From the NCBI GenBank assembly GCA_902580765.1, contig CACHLW010000002.1, positions 1-64,000 on the forward strand: a stretch of DNA of 64,000 nucleotides. The letters run 5' to 3'. Of the stretch, positions 20,561 to 33,459 are shown in pieces; position 1 is the first letter of the stretch; each line of letters begins with the position of its first letter. Source of the stretch: an uncultured Alphaproteobacteria bacterium. GTDB taxonomy: Bacteria > Pseudomonadota > Alphaproteobacteria > HIMB59 > GCA-002718135. Position numbers and translations under genes: made by a program. The notes beneath the pieces are model-generated. The model was not told the origin of the DNA, made no database searches, and worked only from the letters and a program-made list of their open reading frames with translations.

Positions 20561-21053
20561 TAAAGTCGTATTCTTTATAACATTCTTCTATCGAGTTCTT
20601 TGTATTTATAAGTTCTCCCAAAGAGTCTCGAAATTCAAAATATTCTACCCTCTTAATATTTGAATTTATATTAAAGAAAATAAATAATCTGCATGAGCTA
20701 CTATCATATCGCATCATATGCACTGAGCCATCAGATCGTGCTAAATTAGGCTGTCCTAGTTTTTGTTTTATCTCAGAAAGTTGTTTTCCCATGAAATTTA
20801 TTTCTGAGATTTTTTGTTGCTCCTTAACTATAGTTTTTTCCTCTTCTTTTTCTTCAGTGATAATTTGTTGTTCTTCAACAATAGTTTTATCTTCAATAAT
20901 TTCTGGCTCTTTTTTTGTAATAGTTTCCTCAACTTTGTCTTTTACAACCACCCCAACTTTAACAACTTCTCTTCCAACTTCAATAGTCGTACAGCTAGAT
21001 AAAAACACTAATGTTAAAAAATAAATTGATAACCGCATTGCTCTTAGTGGCAT
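20553..21053 (-). CDS. Lipoprotein of unknown function with Glu/Gln-rich repeat linker
   Basis: Signal with FLSSC lipobox; KTIVEEQQ/KTIVKEQQ repeat; conserved-looking C-terminal domain. Confidence 0.6.
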   Translation of the reverse strand: MPLRAMRLSIYFLTLVFLSSCTTIEVGREVVKVGVVVKDKVEETITKKEPEIIEDKTIVEEQQIITEEKEEEKTIVKEQQKISEINFMGKQLSEIKQKLGQPNLARSDGSVHMMRYDSSSCRLFIFFNINSNIKRVEYFEFRDSLGELINTKNSIEECYKEYDFTS

Positions 21054-21073
21054 TTCTATATATGTAATCGCAT

Positions 21074-21694
21074 ATGATTACAGTAATTAAATCACCATTC
21101 GTTCAATACAAACTAACAATTTTACGAAATAAAAAAACATCAAATACTGTTTTTAGACAAACTATGAATGAAATAAGCTACCTCATTGCTTCTGATGTTC
21201 TTCAATACGTTCCCTTTAAAAAACAAACAATTGAAACACCTCTAAAAAAAATGAGTGGTACAGTCTTGGGTCAATCCATAATTTTGGTCCCAATTTTACG
21301 TGCCGGTTTAGGGTTACTTGAGGGGTTTGCTAAATTTTTACCGGAAGCTGAAAAAGGTCACATAGGTTTATACCGCGACGAACAAACTTATGAACCTGTA
21401 GAATACCTCTTTAAACTTCCAAGAGTTAAAAATAAAAAAGTGTTAATTCTAGATCCAATGTTGGCGACAGGTAATTCTTCAATTGCTGCAATAAATTTAA
21501 TAAAAAACAAAGGCGTTAATATTAAAGATATATTTTTAGTGTCTTTGCTAGCTGCTCCTGAGGGTATTAAAAATATTCAAAAAAAGCAAAAAGGCATTCA
21601 TATATTCACTTGTAACATTGATGCTAAATTGAATAAAAATAAGTTCATTGTACCGGGCTTAGGTGACGCAGGCGATAGGTATATGGGTACTTGA
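21074..21694 (+). CDS. upp: Uracil phosphoribosyltransferase
   Basis: ILVPILRAGLGLLEGF; LIGLYRDEQT-type segment; LILDPMLATGNS. Confidence 0.95.
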   Translation: MITVIKSPFVQYKLTILRNKKTSNTVFRQTMNEISYLIASDVLQYVPFKKQTIETPLKKMSGTVLGQSIILVPILRAGLGLLEGFAKFLPEAEKGHIGLYRDEQTYEPVEYLFKLPRVKNKKVLILDPMLATGNSSIAAINLIKNKGVNIKDIFLVSLLAAPEGIKNIQKKQKGIHIFTCNIDAKLNKNKFIVPGLGDAGDRYMGT

Positions 21695-21811
21695 AGTTAT
21701 CCATAAAAAATCCTATTATTTACCCATAATCTCATTTTTTAATGCATTTTTTTATCAAGAAAATGTTATCAATGGGATATCTATAATTCATATTTAAGGG
21801 GGATTTTTGGT

Positions 21812-22789
21812 ATGAAGAAAATTTTAAGTATTTTTTCAGTTTCTTTCGCTCTTGTCTTCTCTTCAAGTGCGTTCGCAAACACGATAGGAGTTGTTTATGA
21901 CTCTGGTGGAAAATTTGACAAATCATTTAACGAGTTAGCATTCAATACAGCTGAGAGAGTTGTTAATGAACTTGGCTGGGGTATGATTGAGTTTGAATCT
22001 GCAAACGACAATCAGATCGAGCAGGGTATGCGTAAGATTGCTGATAGAGGAGCAACAATGATCGTAGGAATGGGATTTGCTCAAGCTGATGCAGTTGCAG
22101 CAGTTTCAGCTGATTACCCAGATATAAAATTTGTTGCAGTTGATGTTTGTTGGTTAGACGATCCAAATAATAATATTTATCAAGCTTGCTATAAAGAACA
22201 TGAAGGTTCATTCTTAGTTGGAATGATGGCTGCTATGGCTTCTAAAAGTGGAACAATAGGTTTCGTTGGTGGAATGGATATTCCTCTGATTAGAAAATTC
22301 CAAGGTGGTTATGAGCAAGGTGCACAATATGTAAATCCAGATATAACTGTTTTAGCTAATATGACTGGAACTACAAACGAGGCATGGAATAACCCAACAA
22401 AAGGTGCAGAATTAACAAAAGCTCAAATTGATGGTGGTGCTGATGTTGTATACCAAGCTGCTGGTGGAACAGGTATTGGTGTTCTTCAAGCTGCGGCTGA
22501 TGCCGGCATTATGGGTATTGGAGTTGACTCTAATCAAAACTGGATGCACCCAGGTAACATGTTAACATCAATGTTGAAAAGATTAGATCTAACAATTTTT
22601 GAACAAGCTAAAAATGTTGAATCAGGCAGATTTGAATCTGGCATAAACATTCTTGGTCTTTCAGAAGGAATGGTTGGTTATGCAACTGAAGATGGAATGG
22701 TAACATCTGAAATGGCTGCTGCCGCAGATGCTGCTGCTGCTGACATCGCGAGCGGTGCTCTAGTTGTTGCTGACTGGTCGCAAGAGTAG
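21812..22789 (+). CDS. BMP-family ABC transporter substrate-binding protein (nucleoside-type)
   Basis: Sec signal ASSAFA; GVVYDSGGKFDKSFNELAFN; GFVGGMDIPLIRKFQGGYEQGA; followed by ATPase and two permeases. Confidence 0.93.
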   Translation: MKKILSIFSVSFALVFSSSAFANTIGVVYDSGGKFDKSFNELAFNTAERVVNELGWGMIEFESANDNQIEQGMRKIADRGATMIVGMGFAQADAVAAVSADYPDIKFVAVDVCWLDDPNNNIYQACYKEHEGSFLVGMMAAMASKSGTIGFVGGMDIPLIRKFQGGYEQGAQYVNPDITVLANMTGTTNEAWNNPTKGAELTKAQIDGGADVVYQAAGGTGIGVLQAAADAGIMGIGVDSNQNWMHPGNMLTSMLKRLDLTIFEQAKNVESGRFESGINILGLSEGMVGYATEDGMVTSEMAAAADAAAADIASGALVVADWSQE

Positions 22790-22807
22790 ATACTAAAATA
22801 AATATTT

Positions 22808-22846
22808 GGTGAGACCAAAGATTAATAAATAATTTATGGTCTCACC
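22808..22846 (+). promoter_or_regulatory. Perfect 10-bp hairpin overlapping the start codon of the ATPase gene
   Basis: GGTGAGACCA (22808-22817) / TGGTCTCACC (22837-22846), 19-nt A/T loop; ATG of next gene at 22836-22838. Confidence 0.75.
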
Positions 22847-24356
22847 TATCTTAGAATTAACGGATATAAATAAATCATTTGGCCATGTTCAGGCCAACAA
22901 AAATATTAATCTCAAAATAAATAAAGGAACAATTCACGGCATAATTGGAGAAAACGGAGCAGGCAAATCTACTTTGATGAGTATAGTCTTTGGTCTTTAT
23001 CAGGCTAACTCAGGCTCAATTAAAATTAATGGAAAAGAAATTAACTTAAGATCACCAAGAGATTCAATAATAAACGGCATTGGAATGGTTCACCAACATT
23101 TTATGTTGGTAGAAAATTTTACTGTACTCGAAAATATAATTCTTGGTTTTGAAGGTGAAACAGTATTTGGAGAAAAATTACAAAAGGCAAAAGAAGATTT
23201 AGAAAAATTATGTAAAACATATAATTTTAATATTGATCTTGATGCCACTATTTCAGATTTATCTGTAGGTTTTCGTCAAAGAGTGGAAATATTAAAATCT
23301 TTATACAGAGGAGCAGAAATTTTAATTCTTGATGAGCCAACAGGAGTTCTTACACCTCAAGAAGTAGATGAGTTATTTAAAATTCTACGATCATTAAAAG
23401 ATGAAGGCAAAACCATAGTATTAATTACGCATAAATTAATTGAAATAATGGATTTAACAAGCGAAGTATCAGTGATGCGTCAAGGCGAAATGGTTGGGCA
23501 TACAAAAACTGAAGATACAAGCAAAGAACAACTAGCCGAAATGATGGTAGGAAGAAGCGTCTTACTTAGAGTTGATAAAAAAGAAATAAAAAAAGGGGAA
23601 ACCATTTTCAAAGTTAATAATCTTTCAGTCAAAGATGATCTAGATGTAACGCGTGTAAAAGATGTAAACTTAGAAATATGTTCTGGAGAAATTCTGGGTA
23701 TTGCTGGTGTAACTGGTAATGGACAAACTGAATTATTAGAAGCACTTTCTGGGATTAGAAAAGTAGAGTCTGGAAACATTGAATTATTTGGTGAAAAAAT
23801 TTCTGATCAGAATAATTTCTTAAACCCAAGAATGCTTAAAGAAAAAGGTTTAGCACATGTACCTGAAGACAGGCAAAGAATGGGTTTAATAAGTGATTTC
23901 AAGGCTCATGAAAATTTAATTTTTGGTTATCATGATCAAGAGCCATATTCAAAATCTGCAATTTTGAACAATAAAGAAATTACTGAATATTCAAATAAGG
24001 TTATGCAAGAATATGATGTCAGACCTAATTCTCCAAATTTAATAACATCTAATTTTTCAGGAGGTAATCAACAAAAAATTATTTTGAGTAGAGAGCTTAA
24101 TGAAAATCCAAAAGTTCTTTTAGTGGGGCAGCCAACAAGAGGTGTAGATATTGGAGCAATCGAGTTTATTCATCAACGTCTTATTGATATGAGAGATAAA
24201 GGTGCAGCAATACTATTAGCATCAGTTGAGTTAGATGAAATCCTATCCTTATCTGACAGAATAATCGTGATGTTTGATGGAAAAATTGTTGGAGAAAAGG
24301 AAAATAAAAATGTTACTGATCGTGAACTAGGATTGCTAATGGCTGGTGTTGCATAA
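22836..24356 (+). CDS. Nucleoside-type ABC transporter ATP-binding protein (tandem ABC domains)
   Basis: GENGAGKSTLMSIVFG; two ABC domains, second SGGNQQK; 506 aa. Confidence 0.95.
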   Translation: MVSPILELTDINKSFGHVQANKNINLKINKGTIHGIIGENGAGKSTLMSIVFGLYQANSGSIKINGKEINLRSPRDSIINGIGMVHQHFMLVENFTVLENIILGFEGETVFGEKLQKAKEDLEKLCKTYNFNIDLDATISDLSVGFRQRVEILKSLYRGAEILILDEPTGVLTPQEVDELFKILRSLKDEGKTIVLITHKLIEIMDLTSEVSVMRQGEMVGHTKTEDTSKEQLAEMMVGRSVLLRVDKKEIKKGETIFKVNNLSVKDDLDVTRVKDVNLEICSGEILGIAGVTGNGQTELLEALSGIRKVESGNIELFGEKISDQNNFLNPRMLKEKGLAHVPEDRQRMGLISDFKAHENLIFGYHDQEPYSKSAILNNKEITEYSNKVMQEYDVRPNSPNLITSNFSGGNQQKIILSRELNENPKVLLVGQPTRGVDIGAIEFIHQRLIDMRDKGAAILLASVELDEILSLSDRIIVMFDGKIVGEKENKNVTDRELGLLMAGVA

Positions 24357-25477
24357 TGAGTAATATTGTAGTCGATAAATCAAAAGTTCCATGGTGGGTC
24401 TCTAATGTTATTGTTCCATTAGTAAACTTAACATTAGCGTTATTAGTTTCAGGACTTTTTGTTTTTATTGCAGGTGAAAATCCAATAGAGGCTGTTAAGT
24501 TAATTATTTATGGATCATTTGGTTACATCCAAGGATTTGCTTATACACTTTATTACACAACAAATTTTATTTTTACTGGACTAGCTTTTGCTGTAGCCTT
24601 TCATTGTAGATTATTTAATATTGGAGGAGAAGGTCAAGCATACATAGGCGGCCTAGGTGTTTTTTTAGTAGCAATAAATTTAAGTTTTCTCCCTGTTCCA
24701 ATCGTTTGGCTTTTAGCAATCTTTGGTGCATTTTTATTTGGTGCAGCATGGGCTTACATACCTGCTTATCTTCAATCAAAAAGAGGAAGTCATGTTGTTA
24801 TTACAACAATAATGTTTAATTTCATTGCTTCATCTTTAATGATTTTCTTACTTGTAGATGTGATTAGAGATACAAATCAAATGGCACCTCATACAGTAAA
24901 GCTGCCAGAAGAAATTTGGCTACCGAGCTTTGAGGCATTCTCTGGAATTCTTGGTGTAAAAATAAGATATTCACCTCTTAACCTGACTTTTTTATTAGCA
25001 ATTGCATCATTATTCTTTGTTTGGTTTTTAGTTTGGAAAACTAAATGGGGTTATGAAATGCGAGCCGTAGGACACAATACTCAAGCAGCAATATATGCAG
25101 GTATATCACCACATAAAAATATTATCATTGCGATGTGTATTTCTGGAGGTTTAGCAGGTCTACTTGGCGTCAATGAAATTCTTGGTGTAAGCCATAAAAT
25201 TCAAGCAGGTTTTCCAGCAGGATATGGATTTACAGGAATTGCAGTTGCACTAATGGGCAGAAATCATCCGATTGGTATTTTACCAGCAGCATTTTTATTT
25301 GGAATTTTATACCAAGGAGGTTCAGAAGTTACATTCGAAATGCCAAACATAACTAGATACATGTTTGTTGCTGTTCAAGGGTTAATAATATTATTTAGTG
25401 GTGCATTAGAAAATCTTTTCAGACCACAAATAGAAAGCTTTTTTGTTAGAAGACTCAATAGAGAGGTAAATGCGTAA
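24356..25477 (+). CDS. BMP-type ABC transporter permease
   Basis: Polytopic; FNIGGEGQAYIGGLG; position in operon. Confidence 0.93.
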   Translation: MSNIVVDKSKVPWWVSNVIVPLVNLTLALLVSGLFVFIAGENPIEAVKLIIYGSFGYIQGFAYTLYYTTNFIFTGLAFAVAFHCRLFNIGGEGQAYIGGLGVFLVAINLSFLPVPIVWLLAIFGAFLFGAAWAYIPAYLQSKRGSHVVITTIMFNFIASSLMIFLLVDVIRDTNQMAPHTVKLPEEIWLPSFEAFSGILGVKIRYSPLNLTFLLAIASLFFVWFLVWKTKWGYEMRAVGHNTQAAIYAGISPHKNIIIAMCISGGLAGLLGVNEILGVSHKIQAGFPAGYGFTGIAVALMGRNHPIGILPAAFLFGILYQGGSEVTFEMPNITRYMFVAVQGLIILFSGALENLFRPQIESFFVRRLNREVNA

Positions 25478-26448
25478 TGGAATTTTTATCTGATATTGCT
25501 TCTTTAATTAACTCTACTTTAAGAATATCTACACCTTTAGTTTTTGCAGCAATGGCTGGTATATTTGCTGAAAGATCTGGCGTAATAGATTTTAGCTTAG
25601 AAGGTAAAATGCTTATGGCCGCCTTTGTAGCAGCTGTTGGTTCTTATTATTTAGGTAACCCGTGGTTAGGTTTATTATTAGCTATAATTGTTTGTGTGTG
25701 TTTATCAATGTTACATGGATTTGCTTCGGTTACGCACAAAGGCGATCAAGTAGTATCATGTGTTGCTATAAATATTTTAATTATTGGATTAACAACTGCT
25801 TTAGCAGCTGCGTGGTTTGGGCAAGCAGGTCTAACACCAACATTAAATGAAGATCAGCGTTTTTTAGAAATTCATCTTCCTTTTGCTGACGCACTAAGAG
25901 ACATTCCGGTTATTGGAACACTTTATAGTGATATATTAAGTGGTCATTATGTTTTTGTTTATTTAGCATATCTTTCTGTTCCACTAGTTTTTTGGATAGT
26001 ATTTAAAACTAGCTTTGGTTTGCGTTTAAGAGCAGTTGGAGAAAATCCAAGTGCCGTTGATACTGCTGGAATCAATGTCTTTACTATGAGATATAAAGCG
26101 CTAGCAATCAACGGAGTCCTAATTGCTTTTGCTGGTGCTCATTTATCAACTGCTGTTAATGCAAATTTCTTCAGAGAAATGTCAGCGGGTAGAGGATACT
26201 TAGCTCTAGCAGCAATGATCTTTGGAAAGTGGCACCCAAAAACAGCTTTAATTGCTTGCTTACTCTTTGGATTTACAGATGCTCTTCAAATAAGACTTCA
26301 AGGTGTTGAGCTACCAGCAATTGGCGAGATACCTGTTCAATTAATACAAGCACTTCCATACATACTAACAGTAGTATTGCTTGCTGGTTTTGTTGGAAAA
26401 GCAATTGCGCCTAATGCTATTGGACAACCCTACATAAAAGAGAGATAA
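25477..26448 (+). CDS. BMP-type ABC transporter permease
   Basis: FAAMAGIFAERSGVIDFSLEGKMLMAAF; polytopic; end of operon. Confidence 0.93.
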   Translation: MEFLSDIASLINSTLRISTPLVFAAMAGIFAERSGVIDFSLEGKMLMAAFVAAVGSYYLGNPWLGLLLAIIVCVCLSMLHGFASVTHKGDQVVSCVAINILIIGLTTALAAAWFGQAGLTPTLNEDQRFLEIHLPFADALRDIPVIGTLYSDILSGHYVFVYLAYLSVPLVFWIVFKTSFGLRLRAVGENPSAVDTAGINVFTMRYKALAINGVLIAFAGAHLSTAVNANFFREMSAGRGYLALAAMIFGKWHPKTALIACLLFGFTDALQIRLQGVELPAIGEIPVQLIQALPYILTVVLLAGFVGKAIAPNAIGQPYIKER

Positions 26449-26503
26449 TTAAATATTTATTTAAAAAAAATTCCTATATAAATTACTGATACTAGGAGAA
26501 AAT

Positions 26504-26824
26504 ATGTCAATACTAGAAAAATACATGAAGGTTTTTAATGAAAAAGATGAAGCAGGAATGAACGAAATTATCCATGATGATTTCAAATTTACAATGCATT
26601 CTAGTGGAAATGTTTTATCAAAGTCCGACGTTATAGGCTGGGCTATGAGTGACGACATTAATGATGATAAGTCTAGAATTGTATACGAAAATAACGAGAT
26701 TGGGATACATCACTCTTTCGTTACTTTTAAAGATGGAAACACCCAAGCTGTGATGGCAGTATACAAATATAAAGATGGCAAAATAATTTCATTAGAAACT
26801 GGGGCAACCAATATGCCAAAATAA
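26504..26824 (+). CDS. SnoaL/NTF2-like small protein
   Basis: YMKVFNEKDEAGMNEIIHDDFKFTMHSSG; alpha+beta cone-type pattern. Confidence 0.6.
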   Translation: MSILEKYMKVFNEKDEAGMNEIIHDDFKFTMHSSGNVLSKSDVIGWAMSDDINDDKSRIVYENNEIGIHHSFVTFKDGNTQAVMAVYKYKDGKIISLETGATNMPK

Positions 26825-26825
26825 A

Positions 26826-26852
26826 AAAAGTGGAACTCTAAGTTCCACTTTT
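26826..26852. terminator. Bidirectional intrinsic terminator between convergent genes
   Basis: AAAAGTGGAACT-CTA-AGTTCCACTTTT, perfect stem with A- and T-tracts. Confidence 0.9.
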
Positions 26853-26871
26853 AAATTAATTTAAATTATTT

Positions 26872-29007
<2,136 letters not shown>

Positions 29008-29067
29008 TTAGAACCTCCGTTATTTAATACTAATATATAAAGAATTTAAATTAAAGAAAAGTGAAAA

Positions 29068-29472
29068 CTATAACTCAATTTTGAAATTTTCAGGTCGCCA
29101 CGTCGCAGGTGCAAGTTCAAAATCATCAAAATCAAAAGCAGGTGCGACAGTGCATCCAATTAAACTGAAAGCACCAGAAGATCTCATAGCGAACCATGTG
29201 TTCGCTGTTACGGTGTAAATATAATTATTATCTGACCCTAAAGAAAAGACTTCATAATTAATTCCGTCATTTGATGTGAAAACTTCTAGAGGATCTCCAG
29301 AATAAAAATGTAATATTTCATTTTTAGTTAATCGATGCCAGTGGGATTTTTCGTTCCTCTTTAATAAGTAATAAATTTGACTAACATTTTCGTTCTTAAA
29401 ATTTTCAACATAATGTCCTCCTTCAGGATGACTTAACATATTGAGTTTTTTTATTAAATTATCTGCTTCCAC
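29068..29472 (-). CDS. Cupin, DUF985 family
   Basis: LSHPEGGHYVENF; SHWHRLTKNEILHFYSGDPL; GCTVAPAFDFDDFELA. Confidence 0.85.
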   Translation of the reverse strand: MEADNLIKKLNMLSHPEGGHYVENFKNENVSQIYYLLKRNEKSHWHRLTKNEILHFYSGDPLEVFTSNDGINYEVFSLGSDNNYIYTVTANTWFAMRSSGAFSLIGCTVAPAFDFDDFELAPATWRPENFKIEL

Positions 29473-30063
29473 TTAGATTAAATGACCAAGTTTACTTTTC
29501 TTAGTTGATATATATTTTTCATTATACTTATTGGTGTCTGAGAAAATAGGAATTCTTTGATTTACTTTGATACCCATATCTTCAAGCGCTTTTATTTTTT
29601 TTGGATTATTGGTCATCAAATCTAATTCTTTGATTGCTAAATATTTTACCATTCCAGCAATATTTTCATATGTTCTCTCATCATCTTTGAAACCCAATTG
29701 ATGATTAGCTTCAACGGTATCTAGTCCCTTATCTTGTAAACTATATGCTTTAATTTTGTTTGAAAGACCAATGCCTCTTCCTTCTTGTTGAAGATAAAAA
29801 ATAACCCCTCTTCCATTTTGAGCAATTTGTTTTAATGATTCAGTTAGTTGGAATCTACAATCACATCTCATACTAAAAAAAGATTCCCCTGTAATACACT
29901 GCGAATGAATTCTTGATAAAACTGGCTCATCGGTAAGCAAGTCACCCATACATATTGCTAAATGATCTTTAGATTCATTTTCATCTGTAAAGGCATGTAC
30001 AGTGAACTCCCCAATATCTGTTGGAAGTTTACTAGTCTCAATAAACTTTAATGTGTCTGACAT
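29473..30063 (-). CDS. ribA: GTP cyclohydrolase II
   Basis: RIHSQCITGESFFSMRCDCRFQL; YLQQEGRGIGL. Confidence 0.96.
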   Translation of the reverse strand: MSDTLKFIETSKLPTDIGEFTVHAFTDENESKDHLAICMGDLLTDEPVLSRIHSQCITGESFFSMRCDCRFQLTESLKQIAQNGRGVIFYLQQEGRGIGLSNKIKAYSLQDKGLDTVEANHQLGFKDDERTYENIAGMVKYLAIKELDLMTNNPKKIKALEDMGIKVNQRIPIFSDTNKYNEKYISTKKSKLGHLI

Positions 30064-30536
30064 TATAGTTTAGTAGGATTTGGGGCACCTTTATATACTT
30101 CTTCAGGATCAAAAACTTTTTCTTTCTCTTCAAATTTAAGAACAACTTTAGAGCTAGAATTATCCAATGGAATACTTCTATAAAAACATGATCTATATCC
30201 TACATGACAGCTAGCACCACCTTTGACATCAACCCTTAACCAAACGCAATCTTGATCATCATCAATTCTTATTTCTTTTATCTTCTGCGTTAATCCACTT
30301 TTTTTACCCTTATGCCAAAGGGTATTTCTACTTCTAGAAAAATAAACAGCTTCGCCCAAACTTATAGTTTTTTTAAAAGCTTCTTTATTCATATAACCTT
30401 GCATAAGTAGTTCACCAGATGAAAAATCTGTTGTTACAACTGGTATCAGCCCATTTGAGTCAAATTTTGGAGCAAGCTCATTTGACTCCTCAACTTGTTC
30501 TATAGATTTCCTTTTTTCAAATTGAATGTTATTCAT
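30063..30536 (-). CDS. hisI: Phosphoribosyl-AMP cyclohydrolase (separate from the his operon)
   Basis: [45 protein letters not shown]. Confidence 0.95.
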   Translation of the reverse strand: MNNIQFEKRKSIEQVEESNELAPKFDSNGLIPVVTTDFSSGELLMQGYMNKEAFKKTISLGEAVYFSRSRNTLWHKGKKSGLTQKIKEIRIDDDQDCVWLRVDVKGGASCHVGYRSCFYRSIPLDNSSSKVVLKFEEKEKVFDPEEVYKGAPNPTKL

Positions 30537-31530
30537 TTTTTAATTTTTCAGCAGCTTCTAATGCAAAGTAAGTTAGTATACCATTTGCCCCAGCTCTTTT
30601 AAAAGATAAAAGAGATTCCATTATAACTTTTTCATTGAGCCAACCTTTATTAATTGATTCTTTTATCATCGAATATTCACCAGATACTTGGTAGGCAAAA
30701 GTTGGAATTTTAAATTCTGATTTTATTCTAGAAATAATATCAAGATAGGGCATACCAGGCTTAACCATTACCATATCTGCTCCTTCACTTATATCTAATC
30801 CAACTTCTCTAATCGCTTCCTCACTGTTTGATGGATCCATTTGATATGTTAATTTACCATCTTTACCTAAACTAGAACCAGAACCTATAGCATCTCTAAA
30901 AGGTCCATAAAAACCTGAAGCGTATTTTGCAGCATAAGAAAGTATTAGGGTATCAGTTAAATTATTTGAATCTAACGCACTTCTTATTCTTCCAACCCTA
31001 CCGTCCATCATATCTGATGGGGCGATTACATCACAACCAGCATTCGCTTGGACTAGAGCCTGTTGTTCCAAAACCTCCAACGTTTTATCATTATCTATTT
31101 TATTATTTATAACTAAACCATCATGCCCATGGTCCGTAAAAGGATCTAACGCAACATCACATACAATACCAATATTTGGAAAATCTTTTTTGATACTTTT
31201 AATTGATCTGCATACCAAATTGTTTTCATCTACAGCTAAACTTCCCTCAGAATTTTTAAGGCCACTTTCAATTTGCGGAAAAATTGCAATAGCAGGAATA
31301 TTAAATTTAACAGCTTTTTCTACTTCACCCAATAGTTTATCAATAGAGTATCTGCTTACACCAGGCATCGAATTAATAGGATCATCAACCTTGTTTCCCT
31401 CGCATACAAATAGAGGCAAGATTAAATCATTAACACTAAGTGTATTTTCAGCAACTAAACGACGAGAAAATTCTTTCATTCTATTACGTCTAAGTCTTGT
31501 ACTTGGAAACTTGCCTTGCATGTTATTCAT
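30529..31530 (-). CDS. hemB: Delta-aminolevulinic acid dehydratase
   Basis: [46 protein letters not shown]. Confidence 0.97.
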   Translation of the reverse strand: MNNMQGKFPSTRLRRNRMKEFSRRLVAENTLSVNDLILPLFVCEGNKVDDPINSMPGVSRYSIDKLLGEVEKAVKFNIPAIAIFPQIESGLKNSEGSLAVDENNLVCRSIKSIKKDFPNIGIVCDVALDPFTDHGHDGLVINNKIDNDKTLEVLEQQALVQANAGCDVIAPSDMMDGRVGRIRSALDSNNLTDTLILSYAAKYASGFYGPFRDAIGSGSSLGKDGKLTYQMDPSNSEEAIREVGLDISEGADMVMVKPGMPYLDIISRIKSEFKIPTFAYQVSGEYSMIKESINKGWLNEKVIMESLLSFKRAGANGILTYFALEAAEKLKNE

Positions 31531-31533
31531 TTT

Positions 31534-33459
31534 TTATTCTATTGGTGATTTTGCTTCTTTAGATAAGCTAGTAACAATATCTTCTAATTTAAAGGTCTTT
31601 GTTTCAGAGGATCCAATTCTTCTAACAGATACTGTTTTATCTTCAGCTTCTTTTTTTCCAACAGCAATAATTGCTGGCACTTTACTATTACTGTGTTCAC
31701 GTATTTTATAACCAATTTTTTCATTACGTGTATCTATTTCGGCCCTAATACCTTTTGATACAAATGCTTTTTGTACCTCATAAGCATACTCATCTGTATC
31801 AGATGTAATTGTAGCAACTACAGCTTGCAATGGTGAAAGCCAAAACGGAAGATGGCCTGCATAATGTTCAATTAGAATGCCAGTGAATCTCTCTAAGGAA
31901 CCAAATAGAGCTCTATGCAACATGACTGGTATTTTTTTATTACCATCTTCTCCAATATAAGTGGCTCCCAATCTTCCAGGTAAATTTAAATCTACTTGTA
32001 GTGTTCCGCATTGCCAGTCTCTGCCAATTGCATCACGTAAAACAAACTCTAATTTTGGACCGTAAAATGCACCTTCTCCTGGGTTGAGTGTATACTCGAG
32101 ACCTGTTGCTTCCATGGCTTGCATTAATGCAGCCTCAGCTTTATCCCAAATAGCATCATCCCCTACGCGTTTTTCAGGACGGTCAGAAAATTTAATTCTA
32201 ACATTATCGAAACCAAAGTCCTTATAGATGCTAAGTATCAAATCACATACCGTTTTACTCTCTTCTGTAATTTGATCTTCTGTACAAAATATATGTGCAT
32301 CATCTTGTGTAAATGCTCTCACCCTCATTAATCCATGAAGAGCACCTGATGGTTCATAACGATGTACTTTTCCGAATTCAGATAATAGAAATGGTAAGTC
32401 TCTATAACTTTTTAATCCTTGTTTAAAAATTTCTACAGCACCAGGGCAATTCATTGGTTTGATAGCATAAATTTTATCGTCTTTTGCTTCAGTTCTAAAC
32501 ATCATGTCACTAAATTTGTCCCAGTGACCAGACGTTTCCCATAGAGACTTATCCATCATGTCTGGCGTATTAGTTTCTACGTAACCTGCCTTGTCTTGTC
32601 TGTTTCGCATATAATTTATTAGCGATTGGAATAATGTCCAACCCTTAGGATGCCAAAACACCGCTCCAGGAGCCTCTTCCTGAAAATGAAATAAATCCAT
32701 TTCTCTTCCTAGTTTTCGGTGATCTCTTTTTTCTGCTTCTTCAATTTGTAAAAGGTGTTGTTCAAGATCCTTCTCTGTTGCCCAGGCCGTTCCATAAATT
32801 CTTGTTAGCATTGTATTAGATGAATCACCTCGCCAGTAAGCGCCAGCAACTTTCATTAATTTAAATGCTTTACCAATTTGTTTTGTTGAAACCATATGAG
32901 GGCCTCGGCACAAGTCTAACCAATCACCTTGTTTGTAAATACTAATTTCCTCATTATCAGGCAGATCATTAATTAGTTCAACTTTATAGTCTTCACCTTT
33001 GTCTTTAAAATATTTTATCGATTCCTCTTTAGACCACACTTCTCTTATGAAATTTTTATTTCTTTGAATGATATCGTGCATCTTCTTTTCAATTTTTGGA
33101 AGATCTGCAACAGTAAAAGGTTCATCTCTTGCAAAATCATAATAAAAACCATTTTCAATTGCTGGACCAATTGTAACTTGTGTTCCAGGGAATAATTCCT
33201 GGACAGCTTCTGCCATTACATGAGCACAATCATGTCGTATTAATTCAAGTGCTTCCTCGCTATCTCTTTTTAAAATCGCTACAGATGCATCACTATTAAT
33301 AGGTAAACTAATATCTTTTATCTCATTATTAATTTTTATAGCAACTGATTCTTTGGCAAGAGATTTAGAAATTTGCGATGCCAATTCAAGACCATTGATG
33401 CCTTTATCAACTTCTTTTTTATTTCCATCTGGAAATGTAATTAATATCTTTTCACTCAT
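31534..33459 (-). CDS. thrS: Threonyl-tRNA synthetase
   Basis: TGS, editing ([13 protein letters not shown]) and catalytic domains; 641 aa. Confidence 0.99.
   Translation of the reverse strand: MSEKILITFPDGNKKEVDKGINGLELASQISKSLAKESVAIKINNEIKDISLPINSDASVAILKRDSEEALELIRHDCAHVMAEAVQELFPGTQVTIGPAIENGFYYDFARDEPFTVADLPKIEKKMHDIIQRNKNFIREVWSKEESIKYFKDKGEDYKVELINDLPDNEEISIYKQGDWLDLCRGPHMVSTKQIGKAFKLMKVAGAYWRGDSSNTMLTRIYGTAWATEKDLEQHLLQIEEAEKRDHRKLGREMDLFHFQEEAPGAVFWHPKGWTLFQSLINYMRNRQDKAGYVETNTPDMMDKSLWETSGHWDKFSDMMFRTEAKDDKIYAIKPMNCPGAVEIFKQGLKSYRDLPFLLSEFGKVHRYEPSGALHGLMRVRAFTQDDAHIFCTEDQITEESKTVCDLILSIYKDFGFDNVRIKFSDRPEKRVGDDAIWDKAEAALMQAMEATGLEYTLNPGEGAFYGPKLEFVLRDAIGRDWQCGTLQVDLNLPGRLGATYIGEDGNKKIPVMLHRALFGSLERFTGILIEHYAGHLPFWLSPLQAVVATITSDTDEYAYEVQKAFVSKGIRAEIDTRNEKIGYKIREHSNSKVPAIIAVGKKEAEDKTVSVRRIGSSETKTFKLEDIVTSLSKEAKSPIE

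Noticed and set aside
21751-21777. Direct repeat ttatcaa...ttatcaa upstream of the BMP binding protein
   Set aside because: Short, AT-rich and without symmetry; cannot be distinguished from background by eye.
30527-31542. 16-bp identity (aaaaaatgaataacat) at the hisI and hemB starts
   Set aside because: Short AT-rich match around start codons; coincidence is a sufficient explanation.
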